A stretch of DNA of 64,000 bases from Chryseobacterium bernardetii (GCF_003815975.1 NZ_CP033932.1:1488001-1552000), one strand, 5' to 3'; counted from the first letter of the stretch, positions 33,361 to 42,020 are shown. Notes: generated by a model from the sequence alone, not told the origin. Numbers and translations: made by a program.

Positions 33361-33648
33361 TTATTTGTTTGCCTTATACCTTTTGTCCGGAGTGCCATCT
33401 TTTTTCAGATGTTTATTTTCTTTGTATCTCTTATCCGGAGTACCGTCCTTTTTCATTTTAACAGCAGGAGCTGGCTGAGCTGGTTTAGCTGTTTTAGCAA
33501 CCATTGGCTTGGCTGCCTTTACTTCTGCAGGTTTAGCAGCAACCGTTTTTACAGGAGCATGAGTTGTATGAGTAGCGGGAGCAGTCTGCTGAGCAGTAGC
33601 AAGGCCTAGTCCTAAAACTAATGACATTGCTGATAATAATTTTTTCAT
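33361..33648 (-). CDS. Small exported basic protein with two KKDGTPDKRYK repeats
   Basis: A 95-residue protein. A signal peptide (1-20, 'GLATAQ') is followed by a low-complexity Ala/Pro/Lys/Thr linker (21-64). Two near-identical 15-residue repeats close it: 'KKDGTPDKRYKENK' (66-79) and 'KKDGTPDKRYKANK' (82-95). The repeat strongly resembles the 'PBCV-specific basic adaptor' motif known from chlorella-virus proteins and also scattered in Bacteroidota small proteins. The mature protein is highly basic and probably disordered, so it may bind polyanions such as lipopolysaccharide, nucleic acid or cell-wall polymers. That function is inference only. It is monocistronic. Confidence 0.75.
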   Translation of the reverse strand: MKKLLSAMSLVLGLGLATAQQTAPATHTTHAPVKTVAAKPAEVKAAKPMVAKTAKPAQPAPAVKMKKDGTPDKRYKENKHLKKDGTPDKRYKANK

Positions 33649-33778
33649 AAGAATACTGTTTATTTTTGTTGAATAAAGATATACAAAAAGCAGGCTAGAA
33701 ATTCTGGTTTTTTAAACTTAACTAAAGTTTATTACAGCTTAAAAAAAGATTAAAGCAGCTTCCTGAAAAATAAAAAAA

Positions 33779-33804
33779 GCCTGTTTTCAATTAAGAGAAC
33801 AGGC
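33779..33804 (-). terminator. Terminator of the 131-residue lipoprotein gene
   Basis: A 10-bp stem GCCTGTTTTC/GAGAACAGGC with one wobble pair, flanked by A and T runs, about 22 bases after the stop. Confidence 0.8.
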
Positions 33805-33826
33805 TTTTACATGATTAGAGGATGGA

Positions 33827-34222
33827 TTAACGCGTGCAGTTTGCCGTCCATGTTTTACCATCCTGAACGTATAAAATTTTCAATGTATTATTATCAATTC
33901 TGATATAAGATGTTGCTGTAGAACCTACCATTACAAGGGTATTATCACCCTGTTTGTTAAATTCTATCCCGTTTAGGCTTGGAATATTGTTTGAGAAGGT
34001 AAAATTGTATTTGGTGCCACTGGCGATTTTTGTTACAAATACACTTCCTGCATCAGTGCTGATGTTGGTAGAGCCTCCGTCATTATAGGAAACGCTTCCT
34101 TTGTAAGTTCCTGCGAAAAAGTCGTTGTCTGCAGGATCATCATCCTTGCTGCACGACGAAAAAGATAATGCTGTAAAAACCAACAGCATTAAAACTCCTA
34201 GAATTTTCATTGCTTTTTTCAT
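33827..34222 (-). CDS. Small lipocalin-like or beta-rich surface lipoprotein
   Basis: A 131-residue lipoprotein. The chosen ATG starts 'MKKAMKILGVLMLLVFTALSFSSC'; the longer frame adds 14 residues in front of the signal peptide. The lipidated Cys24 is followed by 'SKDDDPADND', an acidic stretch matching the flavobacterial surface-export signal. The rest is beta-rich ('GTYKGSVSYNDGGS', 'GTKYNFTFSNNIP', 'YIRIDNNTLKILYV') and looks like a small lipocalin-like or DUF-type barrel. The function is unknown. It diverges from mfd, with about 250 bases between the start codons. Confidence 0.75.
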   Translation of the reverse strand: MKKAMKILGVLMLLVFTALSFSSCSKDDDPADNDFFAGTYKGSVSYNDGGSTNISTDAGSVFVTKIASGTKYNFTFSNNIPSLNGIEFNKQGDNTLVMVGSTATSYIRIDNNTLKILYVQDGKTWTANCTR

Positions 34223-34404
34223 AATACTACTTTTAATTAATGTTTGGTTGATTTGAATTCCCAAAGATTATGCCATGAGAAAATATTCGTTTTTTTTTAA
34301 CAGGTTATTAAATAAATTAATAAAAAATTAAGATTTATAGCCGTTAAGTAATTCATTTTAAATCTAAAAGTCTGCAGGATTCCGGGGTTGAAGAAAAATA
34401 TGCT

Positions 34405-34412
34405 TACCTTTG
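34405..34412 (+). promoter_or_regulatory. Promoter -7 box for mfd
   Basis: TACCTTTG, an exact TAnnTTTG match, with a TTG at 34388-34390. It leaves a leader of about 60 bases containing a short inverted repeat (GGTTTCGG at 34427-34434 with CCGAAATC at 34442-34449). Confidence 0.5.
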
Positions 34413-34477
34413 TGTAGCGTTACAACGGTTTCGGAAAACTCCCGAAATCGCTTTTGTCGTTTATACCATTACTATTT

Positions 34478-37400
34478 ATGCAGTTAAAATCCATCAACGA
34501 AAAGTTTCTTCCGGACCTTATGCAGAAAGAGTTCGGGAAAGAAATTTTTACCCAGTTAGAAAATAGTCAGCATATTGCCGTGAAGGGAAGTGCGGGATCT
34601 TCAGTTTCTGTTTTTGTGGCTGAACTCTTTTTGGTTCAGAAAAAAAATATTCTTTATCTGGTAGATGATAAAGAGGATGCATTATATGCGAATTCCGAAA
34701 TGGAAGACCTGCTTGGGAAAGAAAAAGTATTGTACTTCCCAGCTACTCATCTGGAACCTTATCAGGTGGAGAAAACTCAGAATGCTAACCTTGTATTAAG
34801 AACTGAGGTACTGAATAAAATCAATTCCGGGAGATCTCCGAAAGTAATTGTTGCCTATGCAGGAGCACTGTCGGAAAAGGTACTGAAGAAAGAAGATTTC
34901 AAAGCGATTTCTCATCACATAAAAGTAGGCGATCAGCTGGATTTTGATTTTGTAGATGAACTGCTTAATCATTATCATTTTCAGCAAACAGACTTTGTTT
35001 CAGAGCCTGGAGAATTTTCTGTAAGAGGAGGAATTGTAGATGTATTTTCTTATTCTTATGAAAAGCCGTACAGGATCACATTCTTTGGTAATGAGGTGGA
35101 AAGTATTAAAACATTCGACATAGAAACTCAGCTTTCAGTAGATAAGGTGAAAGATTTTCAGCTGGTATCCAATATGAATTTCTCAGTAACTGGGAGCAGG
35201 GTTTCATTGCTCCAGCTGTTGCCTAAAGAAAGCTATGTGATTTCCAAAAACGGAATGGTAGGGATGCAGAAGATCCGGACATTCTATGAAAAATCCCTTG
35301 AAAAATATGAAACTTTAAGTAAAGATATTGCTCATAGAACTCCACAGGAGCTTTTTATTTCCGACCAGGAGTTTTTGTTTGATTATAAAAAATTTAAAAC
35401 CGTTGATTTCGGGAATGTTGCTATAGAAGGATTGAAAGAAGTAGCTGAAGTAAAAATGGAGCAGCTTCCACAGCCTTCTTTTCATAAAAATTTTGAGCTT
35501 CTCATTGAAGATATTGAAGAAAAACAAAAAATTGGATTCGATACCTGGATTTCTTTCTCTACAGAAAAACAGAAAGAAAGACTGGAATCTATCTTTGAAG
35601 AACTAGAACATGAGCTTCCTTTTAAAAGCTTTAAATCTGAACTGCATGAGGGCTTTGTAGATAACGGTCATAAGCTGTTGGTATATACTGATCATCAAAT
35701 TTTTGACCGTTATCAGAGATATAAGGCTAAGAATACCTTTGCAAAATCTGAACAGCTTACTCTGAAAGACCTGATGAGCCTCAAGATTGGAGATTATATT
35801 GCCCATATTGATCATGGAATTGGAAAATTTATGGGATTGGTAAAAGTGAATAATGACGGGAAAATCCAGGAATGTTTTAAACTGACTTATAAAAACGGAG
35901 ATCTGCTGTATGTAAGTATTCATTCACTACATAAAATCTCAAAATATAACGGACCGGATGGAAAAGAGATTGTGCTGAGCAAGCTTGGCTCTCCAACCTG
36001 GAAATCATTAAAGCAAAAAACAAAGGCTAAGGTTAAGCAGATAGCATTTGATCTTATTAAATTATACGCTCAAAGAAAAACGGCAAAAGGGTTTGCTTAT
36101 ACTCCGGACTCTTACCTGCAAAATGAGTTGGAAGCAAGCTTTATTTACGAAGATACCCCGGACCAGGAAAAAGCTACCGTAGATGTAAAAAAAGATATGG
36201 AAGCGGATACGGTGATGGACAGATTGGTTTGTGGAGATGTAGGGTTCGGTAAAACAGAGGTGGCAATACGTGCCGCATTTAAGGCTGCAACAGATGGAAA
36301 ACAAGTGGCAGTACTGGTTCCTACTACTATTCTGGCGTTCCAGCATTACAGAAGTTTTAAGGAAAGACTTAAAGATTTTCCCGTAAATGTTTCTTATGTG
36401 AACAGATTCAGAACGGCCAAGCAGAAATCCGAAACATTAGAGGATCTGAAAAACGGGAAGGTAGATATTATTATCGGGACCCATCAGTTGGTAAGCAGCT
36501 CGGTTAAATTCAAAGATCTTGGATTATTGATTATTGATGAGGAACACAAGTTCGGCGTTTCCGTGAAAGATAAACTGAAAACTCTTAAAAACAATGTGGA
36601 TACGCTTACACTAACAGCAACTCCAATTCCAAGGACATTACAGTTTTCTTTGATGGCAGCAAGAGATTTGTCTGTAATTAAAACTCCGCCGCCTAACAGG
36701 CAGCCGGTAGATACACAGCTAATAGGGTTCAGTGAAGAAATACTTCGTGATGCTATTTCTTATGAGATCCAGAGAGATGGGCAGGTGTATTTTATCAATA
36801 ACAGAATTGAAAACCTGAAAGATATTGCCGGGCTTATTCAGCGTCTGGTTCCTGATGCAAGAGTGATCACGGGACACGGTCAGATGGATGGTAAGCAGCT
36901 GGAGAAAAATGTTCTGGACTTTATGGAAGGTAAATATGATGTACTTGTTTCTACCACTATTGTAGAAAGTGGAGTGGATGTTCCGAATGCGAATACGATC
37001 TTTATCAATGATGCTCAAAGATTCGGGATGGCAGATCTCCACCAGATGAGGGGAAGAGTAGGACGAAGCAACAGGAAGGCTTTCTGCTACCTTATTACTC
37101 CGCCTTATGATATGATGACTTCTGATGCCAGAAAACGTCTGGAGGCAATTGAACAGTTTTCTGACCTTGGAAGCGGTTTCCAGATTGCAATGAAAGATCT
37201 TGAGATCCGTGGTGCGGGAGATTTATTGGGAGCAGAGCAGAGCGGATTTATTAATGAGATGGGATTTGAAACCTATCAGAAATTAATGCAGGAGGCACTT
37301 GAAGAGCTGAAAGACGATGCTGATTTTGAGAATTTATTCGAAAATGAAGAGGACAGGCAAAAGCTTTTCAAATCTGTAAAAGATGTTAATATTGATACGG

Positions 37401-37846
37401 ATCTGGAACTGATGCTGCCTGATTTCTATATCTCTAATACGGAAGAAAGATTGCTGCTGTACCAGAAAATAGCAGAAATTAATAATGAAAAAGATCTTCA
37501 TCAGTTTGAACTTGAACTGATTGACAGATTTGGTGCTTTACCTAAAGAGGCGGTAAATCTGCTTAAAAGTGTTTCCTTAAAATGGCTTGCAGCAGATATT
37601 GGCTTTGAGAAGATTGTGATGAAGAATGGAATATTTTTAGGGTATTTCCCTGGCAATCCTCAGGATAAATTCTATCAGACAGACAGATTCAGGCATATTA
37701 TCAATTATTTAACCAGAAATCCTGCAGAAGCTCAGCTCAAGGAGAAGTCAGGTAAGGAAGGAAACCAACTCATGATGAGAAAAGAGAAAGTGAAAAATGT
37801 AGATGAGGTTAATATTTTACTAAAAGCTATTATTGAACATAATTAA
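34478..37846 (+). CDS. mfd: Transcription-repair coupling factor
   Basis: ATP-dependent translocase that dislodges RNA polymerase stalled at DNA lesions and recruits UvrA. The 1122 residues contain the UvrB-like N-terminal part ('SEPGEFSVRGGIVDVF'), then the RNA-polymerase-interaction domain ('GDYIAHIDHGIGKFMGL'). The RecG-like motor follows with Walker A 'GDVGFGKTEVA', 'IIDEEHKFGV' (DEEH box), 'LTATPIPRTLQFSL' and 'GRVGRSNRKAFCYL', and then the C-terminal TRCF domain. The start is the ATG at 34478, which gives 'MQLKSINEKFLPDL'; the longer frame begins with TTG. A clear terminator follows. Length is normal for Bacteroidota. Confidence 0.97.
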   Translation: MQLKSINEKFLPDLMQKEFGKEIFTQLENSQHIAVKGSAGSSVSVFVAELFLVQKKNILYLVDDKEDALYANSEMEDLLGKEKVLYFPATHLEPYQVEKTQNANLVLRTEVLNKINSGRSPKVIVAYAGALSEKVLKKEDFKAISHHIKVGDQLDFDFVDELLNHYHFQQTDFVSEPGEFSVRGGIVDVFSYSYEKPYRITFFGNEVESIKTFDIETQLSVDKVKDFQLVSNMNFSVTGSRVSLLQLLPKESYVISKNGMVGMQKIRTFYEKSLEKYETLSKDIAHRTPQELFISDQEFLFDYKKFKTVDFGNVAIEGLKEVAEVKMEQLPQPSFHKNFELLIEDIEEKQKIGFDTWISFSTEKQKERLESIFEELEHELPFKSFKSELHEGFVDNGHKLLVYTDHQIFDRYQRYKAKNTFAKSEQLTLKDLMSLKIGDYIAHIDHGIGKFMGLVKVNNDGKIQECFKLTYKNGDLLYVSIHSLHKISKYNGPDGKEIVLSKLGSPTWKSLKQKTKAKVKQIAFDLIKLYAQRKTAKGFAYTPDSYLQNELEASFIYEDTPDQEKATVDVKKDMEADTVMDRLVCGDVGFGKTEVAIRAAFKAATDGKQVAVLVPTTILAFQHYRSFKERLKDFPVNVSYVNRFRTAKQKSETLEDLKNGKVDIIIGTHQLVSSSVKFKDLGLLIIDEEHKFGVSVKDKLKTLKNNVDTLTLTATPIPRTLQFSLMAARDLSVIKTPPPNRQPVDTQLIGFSEEILRDAISYEIQRDGQVYFINNRIENLKDIAGLIQRLVPDARVITGHGQMDGKQLEKNVLDFMEGKYDVLVSTTIVESGVDVPNANTIFINDAQRFGMADLHQMRGRVGRSNRKAFCYLITPPYDMMTSDARKRLEAIEQFSDLGSGFQIAMKDLEIRGAGDLLGAEQSGFINEMGFETYQKLMQEALEELKDDADFENLFENEEDRQKLFKSVKDVNIDTDLELMLPDFYISNTEERLLLYQKIAEINNEKDLHQFELELIDRFGALPKEAVNLLKSVSLKWLAADIGFEKIVMKNGIFLGYFPGNPQDKFYQTDRFRHIINYLTRNPAEAQLKEKSGKEGNQLMMRKEKVKNVDEVNILLKAIIEHN

Positions 37847-37889
37847 AATATAGCGACCAAAAATTGCAAATTTTTCTGTAAACCATACT

Positions 37890-37927
37890 AAACCATATAA
37901 AAAGGATGAATTTTTATATGGTTTTTT
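37890..37927 (+). terminator. Terminator of mfd
   Basis: A 14-bp perfect stem AAACCATATAAAAA/TTTTTATATGGTTT with loop GGATGAA, followed by TTTT. It starts 43 bases after the stop. Confidence 0.9.
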
Positions 37928-38200
37928 TGTGATTATTATCATGTTTTTTGCCTGGAATATTCCTGCTTATGAGAATTAACCCTTGTTTAGTAGTGTTAAA
38001 ATCACTTTTCAATGAGAAAAAGCCACAGCGTAAAGCACGCAACAGAAGTGGTTTGAGGTATTGTATAAATTCAGTTTGGCTTTCCAAATGGCTGAATGTA
38101 GAAATAATTCTACTTTTTGGTATAAAAAATTCTATTGTGTAATATGTTTATTTCTATAGCTTTAAGTATAATAACTGGAATTTTTTCGATTCGTAATTTG

Positions 38201-38208
38201 TACCTTTG
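38201..38208 (+). promoter_or_regulatory. Promoter -7 box for the three VGIGT-protein genes
   Basis: TACCTTTG, followed 11 bases later by the first ATG. An exact TAnnTTTG match in a sequence very like the xrtF promoter (TTTGCAGT). Confidence 0.6.
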
Positions 38209-38219
38209 CAGTCCTTATT

Positions 38220-39041
38220 ATGAAAAAAATTATATTCAGTTGTGTAGTTGGATTTTTATCTTTCTACGCGAACGCACAGGTGGGAATCGGGACCACGAAA
38301 CCAAAGTCAACGCTCGATGTGAATGGAAAAACTACTTTAAGAGGAGAACTTAGAGTAGGAGGCACTTCTTCTACAATTGGAAGTGCAGGTTTGAACGGAC
38401 AGGTATTAGTTTCTCAGGGAGAAGGTAAATCTCCTGTTTGGAAATCTATAAATGTTCCCTTTATGGAAGAAGGGCAGTACAAACTGATTAATTCGTATTT
38501 GTCATCAGATCAAACAGGTATTTTAACTCTTACCAATGGGATTCAAGGTGATGGGACCTCTAGAAATAGTGTGGGAGACGATATTAATGATGCCAGCAAA
38601 GGCAAATGGGTAAAAATTGATGGTCTCACAAACACATTTACCATTAAAAATGGGAAGAACAGGCTTACTTATCAGTTTCAGACTGGAATTGAAATGAAAG
38701 CTCCAGTGTCTACCACTTCAGAAAATGTAAGATTTGCCTGCGGAGTTTTCAGAAATAATAAGTTGGTGGCTGTACGTCCGGACAGGGTAGGCTCCAGTAA
38801 TAATTCAGGGAAAAACGGACTCCAGGATTATATTTTCACCCTCAACTATACAGAACTCAATGTTCCTGTCGGAGTTCAGAAACTGGAGATTGCCTGTAGA
38901 AAAATAAGTACTTCCAATGTAAACTCCCAATTTGCTATTGGGCGTGATGTGCAAGGTTCTAATGGTGCATCTAATGCATTCACCCTGGAATCTACCATGA
39001 AGATAGATGTTATTGAGTATGTAACTTATAAATCCAATTAA
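38220..39041 (+). CDS. Secreted VGIGT-type protein, tandem paralogue 1
   Basis: A 273-residue exported protein. A signal peptide ends 'FYANA' (about 1-19). It is followed at once by the Bacteroidota motif 'QVGIGTTKPKSTLDVNGKTTLRGEL' that opens many secreted, tail-fibre-like proteins. 'SAGLNGQVLVSQGEGKSPVWKS' continues this pattern. The C-terminal 170 residues form a beta-rich domain with 'WVKIDGL..TFTI', 'YQFQTGIE', 'FACGVF.NNKLVAVR' and 'LEIACRK', shared with the next two genes. No catalytic motif is visible. It is first in a three-gene operon of paralogues with gaps of 5 and 8 bases and a common terminator. The location is probably the cell surface; the role is unknown. Confidence 0.82.
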   Translation: MKKIIFSCVVGFLSFYANAQVGIGTTKPKSTLDVNGKTTLRGELRVGGTSSTIGSAGLNGQVLVSQGEGKSPVWKSINVPFMEEGQYKLINSYLSSDQTGILTLTNGIQGDGTSRNSVGDDINDASKGKWVKIDGLTNTFTIKNGKNRLTYQFQTGIEMKAPVSTTSENVRFACGVFRNNKLVAVRPDRVGSSNNSGKNGLQDYIFTLNYTELNVPVGVQKLEIACRKISTSNVNSQFAIGRDVQGSNGASNAFTLESTMKIDVIEYVTYKSN

Positions 39042-39046
39042 TCAAA

Positions 39047-39868
39047 ATGATGAAAAATTTTCTTTCTTCTCTACTTCTTACCTCAGGATTGATGCTTTCC
39101 GCACAGGTGGGTATTAATACTGATTCTCCAAAAGCAAAACTGGATGTAAACGGAGATTTAAATCTGAGAGATAAGATTGCTGTACTTGATGTTACAGATA
39201 ATACTCTTTCTATGGGAAATAATGACCAGCTACTGGTGTCGCAGGGAGAAGGATATCCTCCTACCTGGAAAACGCTCCGTATTCCTGAATATGAACCTAA
39301 TAAATTTTATCTGATTTTTAACAATTCTCTTTCAGATAACACTGGGGTTGGATTTTTATCTTCGGAACAGCCTAATATGACGACTTCAAAAGCGGCGACC
39401 TTTACAAAAGGAGCCAGTTTTTCTAATCTTAGCGGGTTTAAAAAAATAGACGGACTGACTCAGAAGATCAGCGTTTTCAGTACCGAGAGTAAAGCTTATT
39501 TTCAGTTTGAAACAGTTGTGCAGGCCAATTTTGCGGCCAATGGAAATCCGGATACCTCTATAGATTATGCCTGTGGGATTTTTGTAGATGATAAACTGAT
39601 TAATTTGAGGCAGAATAACCTAAGGGCAAGTAGTGCTCAGTTCACTTTTGCTACTCATAATCAAATTGGAATTGTAACGAACCTCTCTAAAGGAGACCAT
39701 ACTGTGAGCGTAGGATGCTCAAGACTTGCTTCTTATGGAGATGCTTCTAACAGAAAACTGACTATAGGAACAAATACAAGTAGCAATATTAATAGTTTTA
39801 TTGCTCAGTCATCTTTGAAAGCAGATGTATATGAAGTACCACAAGTGTTTAATACGATAACAAATTAA
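39047..39868 (+). CDS. Secreted VGIGT-type protein, tandem paralogue 2
   Basis: A 273-residue paralogue of the preceding protein. The signal peptide ends 'LMLSA', then 'QVGINTDSPKAKLDVNGDLNLRDKI' and 'NDQLLVSQGEGYPPTWKTL'. The C-terminal domain repeats the landmarks 'FKKIDGLTQKISV', 'AYFQFETVVQ', 'YACGIFVDDKLINLR' and 'VSVGCSRL'. Equal length with paralogue 1 and strong divergence in between indicate an old tandem duplication. It is cotranscribed between paralogues 1 and 3. Confidence 0.82.
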   Translation: MMKNFLSSLLLTSGLMLSAQVGINTDSPKAKLDVNGDLNLRDKIAVLDVTDNTLSMGNNDQLLVSQGEGYPPTWKTLRIPEYEPNKFYLIFNNSLSDNTGVGFLSSEQPNMTTSKAATFTKGASFSNLSGFKKIDGLTQKISVFSTESKAYFQFETVVQANFAANGNPDTSIDYACGIFVDDKLINLRQNNLRASSAQFTFATHNQIGIVTNLSKGDHTVSVGCSRLASYGDASNRKLTIGTNTSSNINSFIAQSSLKADVYEVPQVFNTITN

Positions 39869-39876
39869 AACCAACT

Positions 39877-40614
39877 ATGAAAAAAATATTTTTTGTTCAA
39901 TTTTTATTAATTATCGGGCTGGTTAGCGCTCAGGTTGGTATAAATACTTCAACTCCTGTTAATAAGCTGGATGTAAATGGAGATGTTAATATCAGAAAAG
40001 AATTAAGAACTGCCGGTACTGACTTACTGAAAGGGTCGGCAGGGAATGATGGAGATATCTTCCATAACAATTCGGAAATGGCTGTAAACGATTGGAAAAG
40101 TATCAAAATCGCTGACGGGCAGGGAAGTATGTCTTTATTTTCTATAAATACTGTTGCAGATCAAACGGGAGTCTCATTCAATAGCAATGGTAATCCTGTA
40201 CCTTATGATTTAGATGATGACTTAACGAGTAGCTGGATTGTGATACCTCAGGCTATTGATACATTTTCTATTACCAATATGACAAATAAAGTAACATTTT
40301 CATTTCAAACCACTGCTCAAAAGGCAAATAATGCTTCATCAGCAGGTTTTGCATGTGGTGTTTTTGTAGATAATAAACTTAAAGCAGTAAGAGCTGATGT
40401 ATTGCAGGGAGATAGTGGGACTTATAAAATATTTAACCTTAATGCAACACTTCAGAATCTTAGCCCTAAAAACAAATATTCTGTTAAAGTAGCCTGTACA
40501 AACAGAACATTGAATAATAATGTACTTGGAGTAGGTAAAGCGGTAGATACAGCATCTCTTAATGCTGATATGGCACAGTCTGTCTTAACAACGTCTGTAT
40601 TACAGCCTTATTAA
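39877..40614 (+). CDS. Secreted VGIGT-type protein, tandem paralogue 3
   Basis: A 245-residue third paralogue. The signal peptide ends 'GLVSA', then 'QVGINTSTPVNKLDVNGDVNIRKEL' and 'GNDGDIFHNNSEMAVNDWKSI', in which the 'LVSQGEG' segment of the others is altered. 'WIVIPQAIDTFSI', 'TFSFQTTAQ', 'FACGVFVDNKLKAVR' and 'VKVACTNR' mark the same C-terminal domain. It is the last gene of the operon and about 28 residues shorter. Confidence 0.8.
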   Translation: MKKIFFVQFLLIIGLVSAQVGINTSTPVNKLDVNGDVNIRKELRTAGTDLLKGSAGNDGDIFHNNSEMAVNDWKSIKIADGQGSMSLFSINTVADQTGVSFNSNGNPVPYDLDDDLTSSWIVIPQAIDTFSITNMTNKVTFSFQTTAQKANNASSAGFACGVFVDNKLKAVRADVLQGDSGTYKIFNLNATLQNLSPKNKYSVKVACTNRTLNNNVLGVGKAVDTASLNADMAQSVLTTSVLQPY

Positions 40615-40639
40615 TTTTCATATCTATATAATAATTAAG

Positions 40640-40672
40640 AATCTAAAAACGTTATGTTTTTAGATTTTTTTA
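40640..40672 (+). terminator. Terminator of the VGIGT-protein operon
   Basis: An 11-bp perfect stem AATCTAAAAAC/GTTTTTAGATT with loop GTTAT and a following T run. Confidence 0.9.
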
Positions 40673-40735
40673 TTTATTGGCTCTGTTCTTTGTGAATTTA
40701 TTGCTGGAAATAGACTGTATTGTATAAAATTGAAT

Positions 40736-40743
40736 TATATTTG
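40736..40743 (+). promoter_or_regulatory. Promoter-like -7 box before a small signal-peptide frame
   Basis: TATATTTG, an exact match, 16 bases before the ATG of a 41-codon frame. It supports expression of that frame or of an extended leader for the lipoprotein gene beyond. Confidence 0.35.
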
Positions 40744-40759
40744 AATAAATTTAAAATAT

Positions 40760-40885
40760 ATGGTAAAAAACTATTTTCTTCAGGTGCTGGCTGGTGCTTT
40801 TCCATTCAGTTTGCCGATCTCACTTTACACAGCTCAGGAACATCAGAGATCTTATCAAACTCTAATAACAGATCTCAGAATCTGA
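40760..40885 (+). CDS. Possible 41-residue exported peptide or remnant 5' end
   Basis: A short frame translating as 'MVKNYFLQVLAGAFPFSLPISLYTAQEHQ', then about 12 more residues to a TGA. The first 26 residues look like a signal peptide with the flavobacterial 'TAQ' cleavage site, and a promoter box lies upstream. It may be a small secreted peptide or the surviving start of a lost gene. No homologue is recognised, and the length makes chance possible. Confidence 0.3.
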   Translation: MVKNYFLQVLAGAFPFSLPISLYTAQEHQRSYQTLITDLRI

Positions 40886-40973
40886 TGTTTATCTATTACA
40901 AATTATAGGTGAATAATTATTGTTAATCTTATCAGAATATAAATAATCATATAATTTTTATGCAAAAAAAAAT

Positions 40974-40981
40974 TATATTTG
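40974..40981 (+). promoter_or_regulatory. Promoter -7 box for the 313-residue lipoprotein gene
   Basis: TATATTTG, 25 bases before the ATG. Confidence 0.45.
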
Positions 40982-41006
40982 TCAAAAAATAATCAATTAC
41001 CAGGAA

Positions 41007-41948
41007 ATGAAACAAATTTTCTATTTTATCTTATTAATTGCAGGCTTTTCTTCAATACATTCCTGCAAAGATTTATTGGATGAAGACGGGAATCCTCTTT
41101 TGGATCTGAACAATACAGGAGGACTGAGCGGGCCAAGAGCTTTATATAAAGAAATTACAGATAAAACTACTCTGGCAGAATATCAATACAGCGGACTGCT
41201 TATGAACAGGGTTATCACAGATAGTGCTTCTATTACAGATATTATGTACAGTGGTGACAGAATCAGCCAGATTAACTTCAGGGGTTTTCTTGATCTTGAT
41301 GGAAATGGAAAGCTGGATAAAGACAGTATATCTTACGAGAGACAGTTCAACTATGGAAATAACAGCAGACTACAGTCTATTTCTGAAACCCGTTCTGTTT
41401 TCAGAAGACCGCCACCGGTTCCGCCTTCTACTAAGCCAGGCCCTCAAACCTTATTCGCTTCAGAAAAATATATTCATACTTTAGCTTATAATACTGCTAC
41501 TTCAAAGCTGGAGTCTATCATTACAATAAAAGGAGAAGAAACTATGGGAGGTCCCATTAATTATAAAGAATATTACAAGTCCGAGTTTACTTATGCTGGA
41601 GACAATGTGTCTAAAGTACTTAATACTTCCGGTCCGGTAACATCCAATAACCCAATTGTATATGGTACCCCTACTGAGAAATATGGCTATGAGTATTATG
41701 CTTACGATCAACAGATCAGTCCATTTACCCTATTACCGAATGTATATAAGATCTCAAGATTATTGGCCACAAAACACAGCATTAAAGAGAGTTTAATTCT
41801 ATCTCCGAATAATCCTAAAAGATGGTCCGTAACAGATCTTAGTGCAAATATTCCTCAGCCTATTGTAATGAGTACAAATTATGTATATGATCTGCAGACA
41901 TACATGACAAAGGGCTATGGTATCAACTATATTTATAAACCACAATAG
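41007..41948 (+). CDS. Surface lipoprotein of unknown function
   Basis: A 313-residue lipoprotein. The signal peptide ends 'SSIHSC' with Cys20, followed by 'KDLLDEDGN', acidic enough for the surface-export signal. The body has repeated short beta segments of the type 'Y.YSG.....I' and 'YAGDNVSKVLNTSG', with 'DRISQINF', 'NSRLQSIS' and 'TSKLESIITI' every 30 to 60 residues. That spacing resembles RHS/YD-like or 'DUF4595-like' beta-repeat proteins of Bacteroidota. A proline-rich insert ('RRPPPVPPSTKPGP') interrupts them. No catalytic residues are apparent. It is monocistronic, with its own promoter and terminator. Confidence 0.75.
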   Translation: MKQIFYFILLIAGFSSIHSCKDLLDEDGNPLLDLNNTGGLSGPRALYKEITDKTTLAEYQYSGLLMNRVITDSASITDIMYSGDRISQINFRGFLDLDGNGKLDKDSISYERQFNYGNNSRLQSISETRSVFRRPPPVPPSTKPGPQTLFASEKYIHTLAYNTATSKLESIITIKGEETMGGPINYKEYYKSEFTYAGDNVSKVLNTSGPVTSNNPIVYGTPTEKYGYEYYAYDQQISPFTLLPNVYKISRLLATKHSIKESLILSPNNPKRWSVTDLSANIPQPIVMSTNYVYDLQTYMTKGYGINYIYKPQ

Positions 41949-41970
41949 AATAGTTTTTCAACAATATTTA

Positions 41971-41999
41971 AACTCAATCTTCCCAAGATTGAGTTTTTT
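41971..41999 (+). terminator. Terminator of the 313-residue lipoprotein gene
   Basis: An 11-bp perfect stem AACTCAATCTT/AAGATTGAGTT with loop CCC, then a T run. It ends only 14 bases before the pth promoter box. Confidence 0.92.
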
Positions 42000-42012
42000 A
42001 TTTTTTATCCCT

Positions 42013-42020
42013 TAATTTTG
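42013..42020 (+). promoter_or_regulatory. Promoter -7 box for pth
   Basis: TAATTTTG, an exact TAnnTTTG match, 13 bases before the ATG. Confidence 0.5.

Larger units (their letters stand above)
37847..38219. other. Intergenic region after mfd
   Basis: Apart from the mfd terminator near the left end and a promoter box near the right end, I see nothing coding. A 64-codon frame at 37948-38142 starts with TTG and has no family resemblance. No RNA gene is recognisable. Confidence 0.6.

Noticed and set aside
34427..34449. Riboswitch or attenuator in the mfd leader
   Set aside because: Only one short inverted repeat of eight bases with a wobble. No conserved riboswitch core or alternative structure was visible.
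37948..38142. 64-codon frame after mfd
   Set aside because: It starts with TTG, follows a strong terminator without a promoter box, has an unusual basic composition and resembles no family.
40720..40908. 62-codon frame before the lipoprotein gene
   Set aside because: TTG start and no promoter spacing. The frame in another register, with ATG at 40760 and a signal-like sequence, explains the interval better.
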